The position numbers and the translations under genes were made by a program. Shown here piece after piece: positions 51,861 through 59,375 of a stretch of 64,000 bases of DNA (its first letter is position 1; each line of letters opens with the position of its first letter). The notes beneath the pieces were generated by a model, which did no database searches, was not told where the DNA came from, and saw only the letters and a program-made list of their open reading frames with translations. This DNA is from Akkermansia muciniphila (lineage in GTDB: Bacteria; Verrucomicrobiota; Verrucomicrobiia; Opitutales; Opitutaceae): the NCBI GenBank assembly GCA_945888375.1, contig CAMCZZ010000013.1, forward strand, positions 1-64,000, written 5' to 3'.

Positions 51861-51936
51861 GGGCTCTTAGCTCAGTTGGTAGAGCGCCTCAATGGCATTG
51901 AGGAGGTCAGCAGTTCGAACCTGCTAGGGTCCACCA
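51861..51936 (+). tRNA. tRNA-Ala (anticodon GGC)
   Basis: 76 nt with encoded CCA. Acceptor GGGCTCT pairs with AGGGTCC (two G-U), D-stem GCTC/GAGC, anticodon stem CCTCA/TGAGG with loop ATGGCAT, T-arm AGCAG-TTCGAAC-CTGCT. A terminator follows 7 bp later. Confidence 0.94.
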
Positions 51937-51943
51937 TTTCGAG

Positions 51944-51978
51944 GGGCCGCTGGAAAACTCCAGCGGCCCTATTTTTTT
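51944..51978 (+). terminator. Rho-independent terminator after tRNA-Ala
   Basis: GGGCCGCTGGA-AAAC-TCCAGCGGCCC forms a perfect 11-bp stem followed by TATTTTTTT. It ends the tRNA-Ala transcript and may also serve the convergent kdsB gene (stop at 52000). Confidence 0.93.
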
Positions 51979-51999
51979 GCCACCTGCCCCAGACCGAGC

Positions 52000-52752
52000 C
52001 TAGCCCAGCGCCGCCTCGAAGCGCACTGCGTCCTCCGGTGTATCGACGCCGAGCCCAGGGTCTTCGGTGACGTCGCAGGCGATCTCAAAACCGTTTTCCA
52101 GCACACGCAGTTGCTCCAGTTTCTCGATGAGCTCGTAGCGGCCCGCCGGCAGCCCGGCGAAGCGCTCTAGCAGCTCCGCCTTATAAGCGTAGAGGCCGAG
52201 GTGCTTGTAGCAGGGATTCGCTGCCACCCAGGCGTCATCCACCCGCCCGCCAAGGTCGCGGGCATATGGCATCGGAGAACGCGAAAAATAGAGTGCCCGA
52301 CAGCCTCCGCCGGGAGCAAAGACGACCTTCACTTGGTTGGGGTTGTTGAAGTCTTCGGCGCGCCGAAAAGGCGTTGCCAAAGTGGCCATCGCTGCCGGCC
52401 CGGCGATCAGCTCCGCCAGGCGCCGGATCTGCGCGCCGGTAACCAGCGGCTCGTCGGCCTGCACATTGATTACCCTAGCGGCAGCCGCCACGCGGTTGGC
52501 CTCAGCCAACCGATCAGTGCCACACTGATGGGCCACCGAGGTCATCACCACACGAAAGCCTGCCGCCTCCAGCGGGTCTGCCAGCAAAACGTCATCGACC
52601 GCAAACCAGAGCGGAAACTCCGGGGCCTCGGCGCGTATCCGCTCCGCTACCCAGAGCACCAGGGGTTTGCCCTTCACGTGGTGTAAAAGCTTGCGCGGGA
52701 AGCGAGTAGATTCGAGACGACAAGGAACGATGATGGCCGTGGATGCGCTCAT
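52000..52752 (-). CDS. kdsB: 3-deoxy-manno-octulosonate cytidylyltransferase (CMP-KDO synthetase)
   Basis: 250 residues, the normal KdsB length. It couples KDO to CTP, giving CMP-KDO for the LPS inner core, in the cytoplasm. Visible motifs: nucleotide-binding start '[30 protein letters not shown]', 'CGTDRLAEA', '[11 protein letters not shown]', '[13 protein letters not shown]', '[17 protein letters not shown]' and '[13 protein letters not shown]', ending '[12 protein letters not shown]'. Divergent from the HPr gene (70 bp between starts). The arabinose-5-P isomerase for the first KDO step is 5.5 kb away (58272). Confidence 0.95.
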   Translation of the reverse strand: MSASTAIIVPCRLESTRFPRKLLHHVKGKPLVLWVAERIRAEAPEFPLWFAVDDVLLADPLEAAGFRVVMTSVAHQCGTDRLAEANRVAAAARVINVQADEPLVTGAQIRRLAELIAGPAAMATLATPFRRAEDFNNPNQVKVVFAPGGGCRALYFSRSPMPYARDLGGRVDDAWVAANPCYKHLGLYAYKAELLERFAGLPAGRYELIEKLEQLRVLENGFEIACDVTEDPGLGVDTPEDAVRFEAALG

Positions 52753-52822
52753 GTAATGTTAGGTTGCGTCGTCGGTTTTGGGGTTGCAAGCCGTCCCCTT
52801 GCGTTGGACGGTAGCTTCCTTC

Positions 52823-53113
52823 ATGGAAAAGACCGACATCGCCTCCCAGCTCACCCGCGAGCTCGTTGTGCAGAACAAGATGGGTATCCACGCCCGTCCT
52901 GCCGCCATGATTGTGCGCATCACCAACAAATTTAAATCCGATGTAATGGTGGAAAAAGACGAGGAGCAGGTGAACGGCAAATCAATCATGGGCCTGATGA
53001 TGTTGGCCGCCGGAAAAGGCTCCAAAGTCAAATTTCTGGTCTCCGGCGCCGACGCCAACGCCATGCTCGACGAACTCGAAGCGCTTTTTACGCGCAAGTT
53101 CGACGAAACTTGA
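52823..53113 (+). CDS. HPr-family phosphocarrier protein
   Basis: 96 residues from ATG 52823; the longer frame overlaps the divergent kdsB start region. The phosphorylated histidine is His23 in 'NKMGIHARPAAMIV', and the regulatory serine is Ser54 in 'VNGKSIMGLMMLAAGKG', followed by 'VKFLVSGADANAMLDELEALF'. All normal HPr features plus ~10 extra N-terminal residues. HPr relays phosphate in the PTS or acts through HPr(Ser) kinase. No enzyme I, HprK or sugar permease gene is adjacent, so a regulatory role, as in bacteria with incomplete PTS, is possible. Confidence 0.93.
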   Translation: MEKTDIASQLTRELVVQNKMGIHARPAAMIVRITNKFKSDVMVEKDEEQVNGKSIMGLMMLAAGKGSKVKFLVSGADANAMLDELEALFTRKFDET

Positions 53114-53141
53114 GCTTACCGCGCCAACCAGGCGCCACCCC

Positions 53142-53603
53142 ATGCGATTACCCGTCCGCGTCTTGTTGCTCTTGGCGTCCGTCGTGTGCCTGCAGGCCGA
53201 ATCGCCCGCTCCATCCGCACCCGCCCCACTCGCCGGCCACGGCCAGAAAACCGAGCTTGCTGACAAAATGAGCGCGTTGAACGGAGCCTTCAAAAAACTC
53301 CGCCGCCAGATCGCCGACCCCGCCGCCAACGCCTCATCCCTCGAACTCGTCGCCAGCTTGCGCGCCGCCGCCGAGACCGCCCTTCCGCTCACCCCCGAAA
53401 AGGCCAAGCTGACCCCGGAGGCGGAGCGGCAAAAATTTGTCGCCGCCTACCAGGCCAAGATGAAGGTCTTCCTCGCCGAGGTGCAAAAACTCGAGGCCGC
53501 GCTTCAAGCCGGCAATAACGACGAAGCCGCCGCGAGCTTGGGGCGACTGGGTATGCTGCAAAAAGAAGGGCATCGCGAGTTCCGTCCGGCCAAAAAAGAT
53601 TAA
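53142..53603 (+). CDS. Cytochrome b562-family periplasmic protein
   Basis: 153 residues with a signal peptide (1-19, 'LPVRVLLLLASVVCLQA') and a Pro/Ala linker. The mature part is a helical bundle matching cytochrome b562: 'LADKMSALNGAFKKLRRQI' at the first helix (Met at the axial-ligand position) and 'LGRLGMLQKEGHREFRPAKK' at the last helix (His at the other axial position). Without the Met/His pair such proteins do not bind haem; both are here, so haem binding is plausible. An electron-carrier role is expected from the family. It lies 28 bp after the HPr gene on the same strand. Confidence 0.8.
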   Translation: MRLPVRVLLLLASVVCLQAESPAPSAPAPLAGHGQKTELADKMSALNGAFKKLRRQIADPAANASSLELVASLRAAAETALPLTPEKAKLTPEAERQKFVAAYQAKMKVFLAEVQKLEAALQAGNNDEAAASLGRLGMLQKEGHREFRPAKKD

Positions 53604-53654
53604 CCAGCATTCGGGCCCGCGCCCGGCTTCCGTGGCAAACGAAGCGTATCGCCC

Positions 53655-53840
53655 CGCGTCTAAAACCCGTCCTTGGTGGCCAGGTCGCCACATCATCAGG
53701 GTGAGCTTACCGCTTTCGAAAGCCGAGGGTAAGCCAGCTTCGCGCTGCCCGGGAGGGGAATCCTTGTGGCCCGCGCGGCACCCGCTTGGGGCACGTCCCA
53801 AGCCGAGAGGATACGCATTCGGAAAAAACGCATTCGACAT
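53655..53840 (+). ncRNA. Structured leader RNA candidate upstream of a small membrane protein gene
   Basis: The 267-bp gap holds several hairpins in series: GGTGGCC-AGGTC-GCCAC (about 53677), a long GCTTACC...GGTAAGC stem with inner GCTT-TCGA-AAGC (53704-53735), CAGC-TTCGC-GCTG, and CCGA...TCGG near 53801-53820. Unpaired GGGGAATCC, a following GCGCGGCACCCGC and AAGCC...GGATAC vaguely resemble parts of the cobalamin riboswitch core, but the canonical order is incomplete. No coding frame fits. It ends about 30-50 bp before the ATG at 53872, where a regulatory leader would be. Confidence 0.35.
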
Positions 53841-53871
53841 GACGCGCGCGAGGCCCTGAATCGCCCTCATC

Positions 53872-54156
53872 ATGGCCTCGCAACCGAACTCCCTCGACAA
53901 CGTCCACGCCCCCGCCGAGCAGACCCACGTTACTCCCGTCACCATCGCCGTCGATCTGGTGCTGGTCGCGATTTTTTTCTATAACATGTTCGGTTGGGTG
54001 AAGAGCCATGTGCCTGCCAGCAGCCCAGGCTTCATCCTCTTCTTCGGCGCCTCCACCGCGCTCTGCGTCACGGGCGTTTTCTGGATGGCCATCCAGATGT
54101 TCCGCGTCGTGCTGGCCGGCGAAAAACGCCTAAAGGCCGAACGCGCCGCCAAGTAA
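53872..54156 (+). CDS. Small two-helix membrane protein of unknown function
   Basis: 94 residues. A polar N-terminus ('MASQPNSLDNVHAPAEQT') precedes two membrane helices, 'TIAVDLVLVAIFFYNMFGWV' and 'FILFFGASTALCVTGVFWMAIQMF', with a basic cytoplasmic tail 'GEKRLKAERAAK'. No family recognised. It has its own terminator (54184) and an unusually long structured 5' region, so it appears to be a separately regulated single gene. Small helper subunit of a transporter or respiratory complex would fit the size but nothing specific shows it. Confidence 0.75.
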   Translation: MASQPNSLDNVHAPAEQTHVTPVTIAVDLVLVAIFFYNMFGWVKSHVPASSPGFILFFGASTALCVTGVFWMAIQMFRVVLAGEKRLKAERAAK

Positions 54157-54183
54157 GCCTCGCCGCCCGAATCCAAACCCAGC

Positions 54184-54210
54184 GGCCGCGATCCCCGATC
54201 GCGGCCTTTT
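54184..54210 (+). terminator. Rho-independent terminator
   Basis: GGCCGCGATC-CCC-GATCGCGGCC is a perfect 10-bp stem followed by TTTTCATTTT. It lies 28 bp after the small membrane protein gene and just before the DtxR-family regulator gene. Confidence 0.9.
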
Positions 54211-54228
54211 CATTTTCCTGCACCGCCC

Positions 54229-54663
54229 GTGACCGACCCCGTCACCAACCCAATGGTCCCGCCCCGGACCACCGCCGCCGCCGAGGACTACCTCGAACGT
54301 ATCGCCGGGCTGATCAAAAACAAAGGCTACGCCCGCGTCGTCGACATCGCCGCCGAGCTGAAAATTTCCCAGGCCAGCGTCACCACCATGGTGCAACGCC
54401 TCGATGTGGACGGCCTGGTGAAATACGAAAAATACCGCGGCATGGTCCTGACCGACGCCGGCGAGGCCGTCGCCGCCCGGATCGCCCACCGGCACGAGTT
54501 GCTCACCCAGCTCCTGCGCTTTTTCGAGTTACCCGAGGACGTGATTTTCCGCGACGTGGAGGGCATGGAGCACCACATCAGCGGCGAGACGCTCGACGCC
54601 CTAGAACGCCTCACCCGCCACCTACACGCCCACCCCGAGATCGTGGCGCAGCTCCGACGCTGA
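54229..54663 (+). CDS. mntR: DtxR/MntR-family metal-dependent repressor
   Basis: 144 residues from GTG 54229. N-terminal winged helix: 'AAAEDYLERIAGLIKNKGYARVVDIAAELKISQASVTTMVQRLDVDGLVKYEKYRGMVLTDAG', then the metal-binding and dimerisation domain 'RHELLTQLLRFFELPEDVIFRDVEGMEHHISGETLDALERL'. The metal residues of MntR-like proteins (Glu and His in 'RHELL', 'EGMEHHIS') are present and no SH3-like extension exists, as in MntR. It represses manganese uptake when Mn is ample. No mntH or mntABC is visible nearby; the next gene (convergent) is a ChrA transporter. Confidence 0.88.
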   Translation: MTDPVTNPMVPPRTTAAAEDYLERIAGLIKNKGYARVVDIAAELKISQASVTTMVQRLDVDGLVKYEKYRGMVLTDAGEAVAARIAHRHELLTQLLRFFELPEDVIFRDVEGMEHHISGETLDALERLTRHLHAHPEIVAQLRR

Positions 54664-54690
54664 AACCCACCCCCGGTGGCGGCGCCCGCC

Positions 54691-56034
54691 TCAACCTGCC
54701 GCGGTCGTCCAGAGCCAGCCCGCCGCGCCGGCCGCCGCGATGACCGCGATGAGGTTGGCCTTGAACCGGTGCAGCGCCACGAAGGCCGCCACACTCAACG
54801 CGACGGCAAACCAATCCCACTCCCCGCCTGACGCCGTAGCCGGCCGCCAGATTTGCCACGCAAACCAGACCGCAAGGCTAAGCACCACCCCGACCACCGC
54901 CGAAGTCACGGCCGCAAAAGCCGCATTCAGCCCGGGTTTATCCCGCAAACGCTCAACGTGGGGCGCACCGAGAAAGATCCACAGAAAACACGGCGCGAAG
55001 GTCACCCAGGTCGTCATGCCCGCGCAAAGGGTCGCCGCGAGCAGAGGGGAAAGGCCGCCGTCCGGCTGATTCCACCCGCCCATGAAGCCCACGAACTGAA
55101 GCACCATGATCAGTGGCCCCGGCGTCGTCTCGGCGAAGGCCAGCCCGGCCAACATCTGCGGACCGGTGAGCCAGCCGTGCACCTCCACCGCCCGCTCTGC
55201 CACGTAGGGAAGAACCGCATACGCCCCGCCAAAGGTGACCAGCGCCGCTTGGCTGAAAAAGAGCCCCTGCGCGACCAGCACGCTACCCCACCCCAAAGCG
55301 AAGCCCGCCGCCACGATGGGGGCCGCCCACAGGCCCCCGCCGAGCAAGGCCACCCGCAGCGCCCGCCCCCACCCCGCGGACTCTCTGGAGCTGTTCACGG
55401 CCGAGTCCGGCACCCCGCCGCTGTTTGGCGCCCTAGCCTTCCCGGGAAACCACTGCGGCGCGAACCGCTGCCCCGCCCAGCCCGCGAGCGCGGCCCCGCC
55501 CACGACCCAAGGAAACCCAACCTCAAAAACGAAGATCAAAACAAAGGCCGCCGCCGCGATCACCGCCAGCACCGGCGTCGTTAGTGACTTCGCCGCCAGC
55601 CGGGGCACTGCCGAAGCCACCACCGCCACCACCGCGGGTTTTAATCCAGCCATCAGTCCCACCATCCACGGGGCTTCCCCTTGGACCACGTAAAGATAAC
55701 TCAAGCCCCAGAGCATAAAAGCCGATGGAAGGACAAAAAGCAGGCCCGCCGCGAGCCCGCCGCGCGTCCGGTGCAGCAACCAACCACAGTAGATGGCCAG
55801 TTGCTGCGCCTCCGGCCCGGGCAGAAGCATGCAAAAATTCAACGCGTGCAAAAAACGCTCCTGCCCGATCCACCGCTTTTTCTCCACCAACTCCCGCTGC
55901 ATGATCGCGATCTGCCCCGCTGGCCCGCCGAAGCTGATAAACCCCAGTTTCAGCCAGAACCGCAGGGCCTCGCGAAAAGCCGGTGCCGCCACGGCAACAC
56001 CCGCCTCCCCCTCGCGCTGGCCGGATCGCTCCAT
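54691..56034 (-). CDS. chrA: Chromate transporter (ChrA family)
   Basis: 447 residues from ATG 56034; the open frame extends further but enters the aminotransferase gene. Two homologous ChrA halves: 'FREALRFWLKLGFISFGGPAGQIAIMQRELVEKKRWI...FLHALNFCMLLPGPEAQQLAIYCGWLLH' and 'GLFFSQAALVTFGGAYAVLPYVAERAVEVHGWLTGPQMLAGLAFAETTPGPLIMVLQFVGF'. About 11-12 membrane helices. ChrA exports chromate; for many environmental members the natural anion is not known. It starts 11 bp after the aminotransferase stop, so the two are cotranscribed, a link of unknown meaning. Confidence 0.9.
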   Translation of the reverse strand: MERSGQREGEAGVAVAAPAFREALRFWLKLGFISFGGPAGQIAIMQRELVEKKRWIGQERFLHALNFCMLLPGPEAQQLAIYCGWLLHRTRGGLAAGLLFVLPSAFMLWGLSYLYVVQGEAPWMVGLMAGLKPAVVAVVASAVPRLAAKSLTTPVLAVIAAAAFVLIFVFEVGFPWVVGGAALAGWAGQRFAPQWFPGKARAPNSGGVPDSAVNSSRESAGWGRALRVALLGGGLWAAPIVAAGFALGWGSVLVAQGLFFSQAALVTFGGAYAVLPYVAERAVEVHGWLTGPQMLAGLAFAETTPGPLIMVLQFVGFMGGWNQPDGGLSPLLAATLCAGMTTWVTFAPCFLWIFLGAPHVERLRDKPGLNAAFAAVTSAVVGVVLSLAVWFAWQIWRPATASGGEWDWFAVALSVAAFVALHRFKANLIAVIAAAGAAGWLWTTAAG

Positions 56035-56045
56035 GGCCACGCCGC

Positions 56046-57212
56046 TCACGCCCTTCCGTCGCGCAACCGCAACAAGCGTTCGCCGGCCGCCGCCAGCACC
56101 TCCCGCCCCTTGGCGAAGTGCAGTCGGACATAGCGATTCTCCGCGCCCGGAAAAAACGAGGAGCCAGGCACCGGCGCCACTCCGATCTCGCGGGCCATCC
56201 AGTGCGCACACTCGACGTCACTCGCGAAGCCCAGCGGTGTGACGTCGAGCATGACGAAATACGCGCCCTCCGGCCGGGAGTAGCCGAGTCCGGTGCGGTC
56301 CAGGTAGGAGAGCAGCAGGTCACGTCGCGCCTGATACTCAGCGCAGAGATCGGCGTAGTAGTCCGGTCCCCAGCCTAGAGCCGTCACCACCGCATGCTGC
56401 AGCGGTGCCGCCGCGCCAATGGTGAGAAAATCATGGACCTTGCGCGCCTGGGCGATCACCGCCGCCGGGGCCTGCACGTAGCCAAGCCGCCAGCCGGTGA
56501 TGGAAAAAGTCTTGGAGAGAGAGGAACAGGTGAGCGTGCGCTCCGCCATGCCCGGCAGGGTGGCAAAATACACGTGTTCACGGCCGTCGTAGACGAGATG
56601 CTCATAGACCTCGTCCGTGATGACAAAGGTGTCGAACTCCTCCGCAAGCGCCGCGATCTGCAGGAGCTCAGCCCGGGTAAAAACACGACCGCTGGGGTTG
56701 CTCGGATTGCAGAGGATAAAGGCCTTCAGTCCGCCGCCACTCGCAAAAGCCGCCCGCAGCTCGGCGGGATCGAAGCCGTAGCCGGGCGGATGCAGCGGCA
56801 CGTGCACCGCCGTCGCACACGTGAGGATGGCGTCGGCATTGTAGTTTTCGTAAAAAGGCGAGAACATCCCCACCCGGTCGCCGGGGTCACAGACCGTCAT
56901 CATCGCCACCATCATCGCCTCGGTGCCGCCGCAGGTGATGACCAGCTCGCCTGCCGCATCAACCGGTCGACCGGAGCAACGCCCTATCTTCGCCGCGAGG
57001 GCCTCGCGCAATTCAGGCGCACCCCAGGTCACCGCGTATTGATGCCGGCCCGCATCCATCGCCGCCCGCGCCGCCGTGATCAGCCCCTCCGGCGGATCAC
57101 CATCGGGGAACCCCTGCGCGAGATTGATCGCGCCATGTCGGGCCGCGACCCGCGACATTTCGCGGATCAGCGATTCGGTGAAGACAGAGGTGCGCCGGGA
57201 AGTCGTGGGCAT
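56046..57212 (-). CDS. Class I/II pyridoxal-phosphate aminotransferase
   Basis: 388 residues. Fold type I aminotransferase: N-terminal 'INLAQGFPDGDPPEGLI', 'QYAVTWGAPELREALAAKI', 'VITCGGTEAMMVAMM', substrate segment 'LCNPSNPSGRVFTRAEL', 'VITDEVYEHLVYDG' (Asp-Tyr contacting PLP) and Schiff-base Lys234 in 'SSLSKTFSITGWRLGY', with C-terminal Arg in 'RYVRLHFAKG' for the substrate carboxylate. Similar to aspartate/aromatic or methionine-type (KAT, YbdL-like) enzymes. The precise amino acid cannot be told. It is followed by chrA and preceded, 51 bp away, by the LysM lipoprotein gene. Confidence 0.92.
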   Translation of the reverse strand: MPTTSRRTSVFTESLIREMSRVAARHGAINLAQGFPDGDPPEGLITAARAAMDAGRHQYAVTWGAPELREALAAKIGRCSGRPVDAAGELVITCGGTEAMMVAMMTVCDPGDRVGMFSPFYENYNADAILTCATAVHVPLHPPGYGFDPAELRAAFASGGGLKAFILCNPSNPSGRVFTRAELLQIAALAEEFDTFVITDEVYEHLVYDGREHVYFATLPGMAERTLTCSSLSKTFSITGWRLGYVQAPAAVIAQARKVHDFLTIGAAAPLQHAVVTALGWGPDYYADLCAEYQARRDLLLSYLDRTGLGYSRPEGAYFVMLDVTPLGFASDVECAHWMAREIGVAPVPGSSFFPGAENRYVRLHFAKGREVLAAAGERLLRLRDGRA

Positions 57213-57263
57213 CGGGGGAGAATTGGGGGCAAAGCGAACCGGGCGTAAAGAGCGGGCGCAGGC

Positions 57264-58169
57264 TTACTGCGGAATCTTCAATTCCATCCCGATGCGCAGC
57301 GTCCCCTCGTTGGACATGACATCCCGGTTAGCCGCATAGATCTCGCGGAAACGGGAACGCGTCCCGTAGTAGCGCAGGGAAATCAGCTGGAGGGTATCCC
57401 CCTTGGCCACGACATGCCGGCGCATCCCGGCCGCGGGAGTGGCAGCGACCGGCGAAGTCACGGCCGGAACCGCGGGTGAGGGCGCAGGGAGAGGCACCGG
57501 CACGACCGGCACCGGCGAGACCTCGACCGGGGCCGCATATTCAGGCTCGACGCCCCGCGCCGCCAGGCCCGTCGCCGGAGCGTCAGCGGCAAAACCACCC
57601 TGAGAAGGCTCGAGCTCAAAGCCCGGCGAAACCGAGAGCCCCTCGCCCGCCGCCGCCTGTCGGGTGGTGTCGAGAACCGCCGCACGGGCCCCGGCAAGCT
57701 GTTCCTTGAGTTGTAGATTCTCCCGCTGCAAGCGATCGATCGCGTCCATCAAATCGGTGCGGTCCACCTGATTGTCCAGCGGCTGGGCCGGCAAAGTGCG
57801 GGCGAAATCGCGGATACAGGCCTCGATGCTTTGCAACACCAACCGAGCCTGCTCCGTGCCCGGCCGCAACTCCCGGTAACGGCGGTAGTGGTAGATCGCC
57901 GCGATCGGATCCTTGATGTGCTTGTGATAAAGGATGCCCACCTCGAGGTGGGACTCCGCCGCCGCCCCGCCTCGCTGGTCGATGAGCCGGAGAAACTGGG
58001 CCAGCGCCTCCTGCTCGCGCCCCATACGCAGCAACTCCTTGGCCCGGCGGTAATCAGGATCATCCGCCTCCGCCGTGAAAGGCATGACCGCCTGCGGCAC
58101 GCACCCGGTGTGCAGGAGTGACGCAAAAGCCAGAAAGGAGAGAAGAAACCAGGACGGCAAACGACGCAT
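57264..58169 (-). CDS. LysM-domain lipoprotein with TPR-like and coiled-coil regions
   Basis: 301 residues from ATG 58169, starting a lipoprotein signal peptide with lipobox 'LHTGC' (Cys ~22); the longer frame upstream is rejected because it would bury the leader. Residues ~30-120 are TPR-like ('YRRAKELLRMGREQEALAQFLRLI', 'AIYHYRRYRELRPGTEQARLVLQSI'), ~130-165 a coiled coil ('RTDLMDAIDRLQRENLQLKEQLAGARAA'), then a Pro/Val/Ala-rich linker, and a C-terminal LysM (~255-301, 'HVVAKGDTLQLISLRYYGTRSRFREIYAANRD...LRIGMELKIP') that binds peptidoglycan. Probably outer-membrane anchored, contacting the wall; divergent from kdsD. Confidence 0.9.
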   Translation of the reverse strand: MRRLPSWFLLSFLAFASLLHTGCVPQAVMPFTAEADDPDYRRAKELLRMGREQEALAQFLRLIDQRGGAAAESHLEVGILYHKHIKDPIAAIYHYRRYRELRPGTEQARLVLQSIEACIRDFARTLPAQPLDNQVDRTDLMDAIDRLQRENLQLKEQLAGARAAVLDTTRQAAAGEGLSVSPGFELEPSQGGFAADAPATGLAARGVEPEYAAPVEVSPVPVVPVPLPAPSPAVPAVTSPVAATPAAGMRRHVVAKGDTLQLISLRYYGTRSRFREIYAANRDVMSNEGTLRIGMELKIPQ

Positions 58170-58271
58170 GACGCGAAAAGAGAGACAGACAGGGAGGCGG
58201 AGGGAAAAGGGAGTTGAACGAAAATGCTCAGAGACCAAGTCTTGCGACTCCCCCACGGACACAAACCCGAA

Positions 58272-59261
58272 ATGGCCCTCGACTCCACCTTCGTCCTCCG
58301 CCGCGCACGCCAAGTCCTTCGCATAGAGCAGGAGGCTCTAGCGGCCACCCGCGAAGCACTCGGCGCGGAATTCGTCGCCACGGCCCGCGCCGTGCACGAA
58401 ACCCTAGTCGCTGGCCGCAAACTGGTTTTCACTGGCGTCGGCAAGTCCGCCCATATCGCGCAGAAGCTCGCCGGCACCTTCAACAGCACCGGCGCGCCCT
58501 CCAGCTTCCTCGACGCCACCCAGGCCCTGCACGGCGACCTTGGCATGGTTTCGGAAGGTGACCTCGCGCTGATCCTCTCCAACAGCGGCCAGACCGATGA
58601 AGTCTTGAAACTCCTGCCTCTGCTGCGCCGCTTCGGGGTGCGTCTGGTGGCCTTCACCGCCCAACCGGAATCCGACCTGGCCTCAGGCTGTGACCTCCGG
58701 CTCATCTACAAGGTGCCGAAAGAGGCCTGCCCGCTCGCCCTTGCCCCCACCGCCAGCACCACCGCCGCCCTAGCCCTCGGCGACGCCCTCGCCATGGTCC
58801 TACTCGAGGCCCGCGGCCTCACCCGCGACGATTTCGCGCGCTTCCACCCGGCTGGGAACCTTGGCCGCGTGCTTCTGCTAAAAGTCGGCGATATCATGCG
58901 CGCCGGCGATCGCCTGCCCGTCGCATCCGAGACCATCACCGTGCAAGAGGCCATCCTCAGCATGACCAAGGCCCGCAGCGGCAGCATCGCGCTGGTCCAC
59001 CCCCGCACCGGCAAACTGACCGGCATCCTCACCGATGGCGATTTCCGCCGCAGCGCCCTTACCGGGCCCAATTTTCTGCAAAAACCAGCCGCCAGCTTCA
59101 TGACCCGCGGTCCCAAGACTATCGCCGCCGACGCCCTCGGGGTCGAAGCCCTGCGCCTGTTCGAAGCCCACAAAATCGACGACCTCATTGTGATCGATGC
59201 CAAGGGCAAACCCGTCGGCCTGATCGACGGCCAGGATTTGCCCAAGCTCAAGATCATCTAG
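58272..59261 (+). CDS. kdsD: D-arabinose-5-phosphate isomerase (KpsF/GutQ family)
   Basis: 329 residues from ATG 58272 (ATG 58224 would add 16). N-terminal SIS domain (~35-165): 'GRKLVFTGVGKSAHIAQKLAGTFNSTGAPSSFLDATQALHGDLGMVSEGDLALILSNSGQTDEVL' and 'LALAPTASTTAALALGDALAMVLLEARG'; then two CBS domains (~200-329: 'VGDIMRAGDRLPVASETITVQEAILSM', 'FMTRGPKTIAADALGVEALRLFEAHKIDDLIVID'). It converts ribulose-5-P to arabinose-5-P, the first KDO step. Together with kdsB (52000) it shows that the cell makes KDO-type LPS. Confidence 0.94.
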   Translation: MALDSTFVLRRARQVLRIEQEALAATREALGAEFVATARAVHETLVAGRKLVFTGVGKSAHIAQKLAGTFNSTGAPSSFLDATQALHGDLGMVSEGDLALILSNSGQTDEVLKLLPLLRRFGVRLVAFTAQPESDLASGCDLRLIYKVPKEACPLALAPTASTTAALALGDALAMVLLEARGLTRDDFARFHPAGNLGRVLLLKVGDIMRAGDRLPVASETITVQEAILSMTKARSGSIALVHPRTGKLTGILTDGDFRRSALTGPNFLQKPAASFMTRGPKTIAADALGVEALRLFEAHKIDDLIVIDAKGKPVGLIDGQDLPKLKII

Positions 59262-59375
59262 ACGGTCCGCTCTCCCGGCGCACCCCGCAGCCACGCCTTC
59301 GCCCAATTTTCCACCACCGGCCGGATCACGTTTTTCGTCGTCCCGTTTCTCGGATTTGTGGCTAGATTCTCACCA

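Noticed and set aside
53655-53840. Confident call of a cobalamin riboswitch
   Set aside because: The order GGGAA...GGTG...CCCGCxACTGT is incomplete and no B12-related gene follows; kept only as a structured-RNA candidate.
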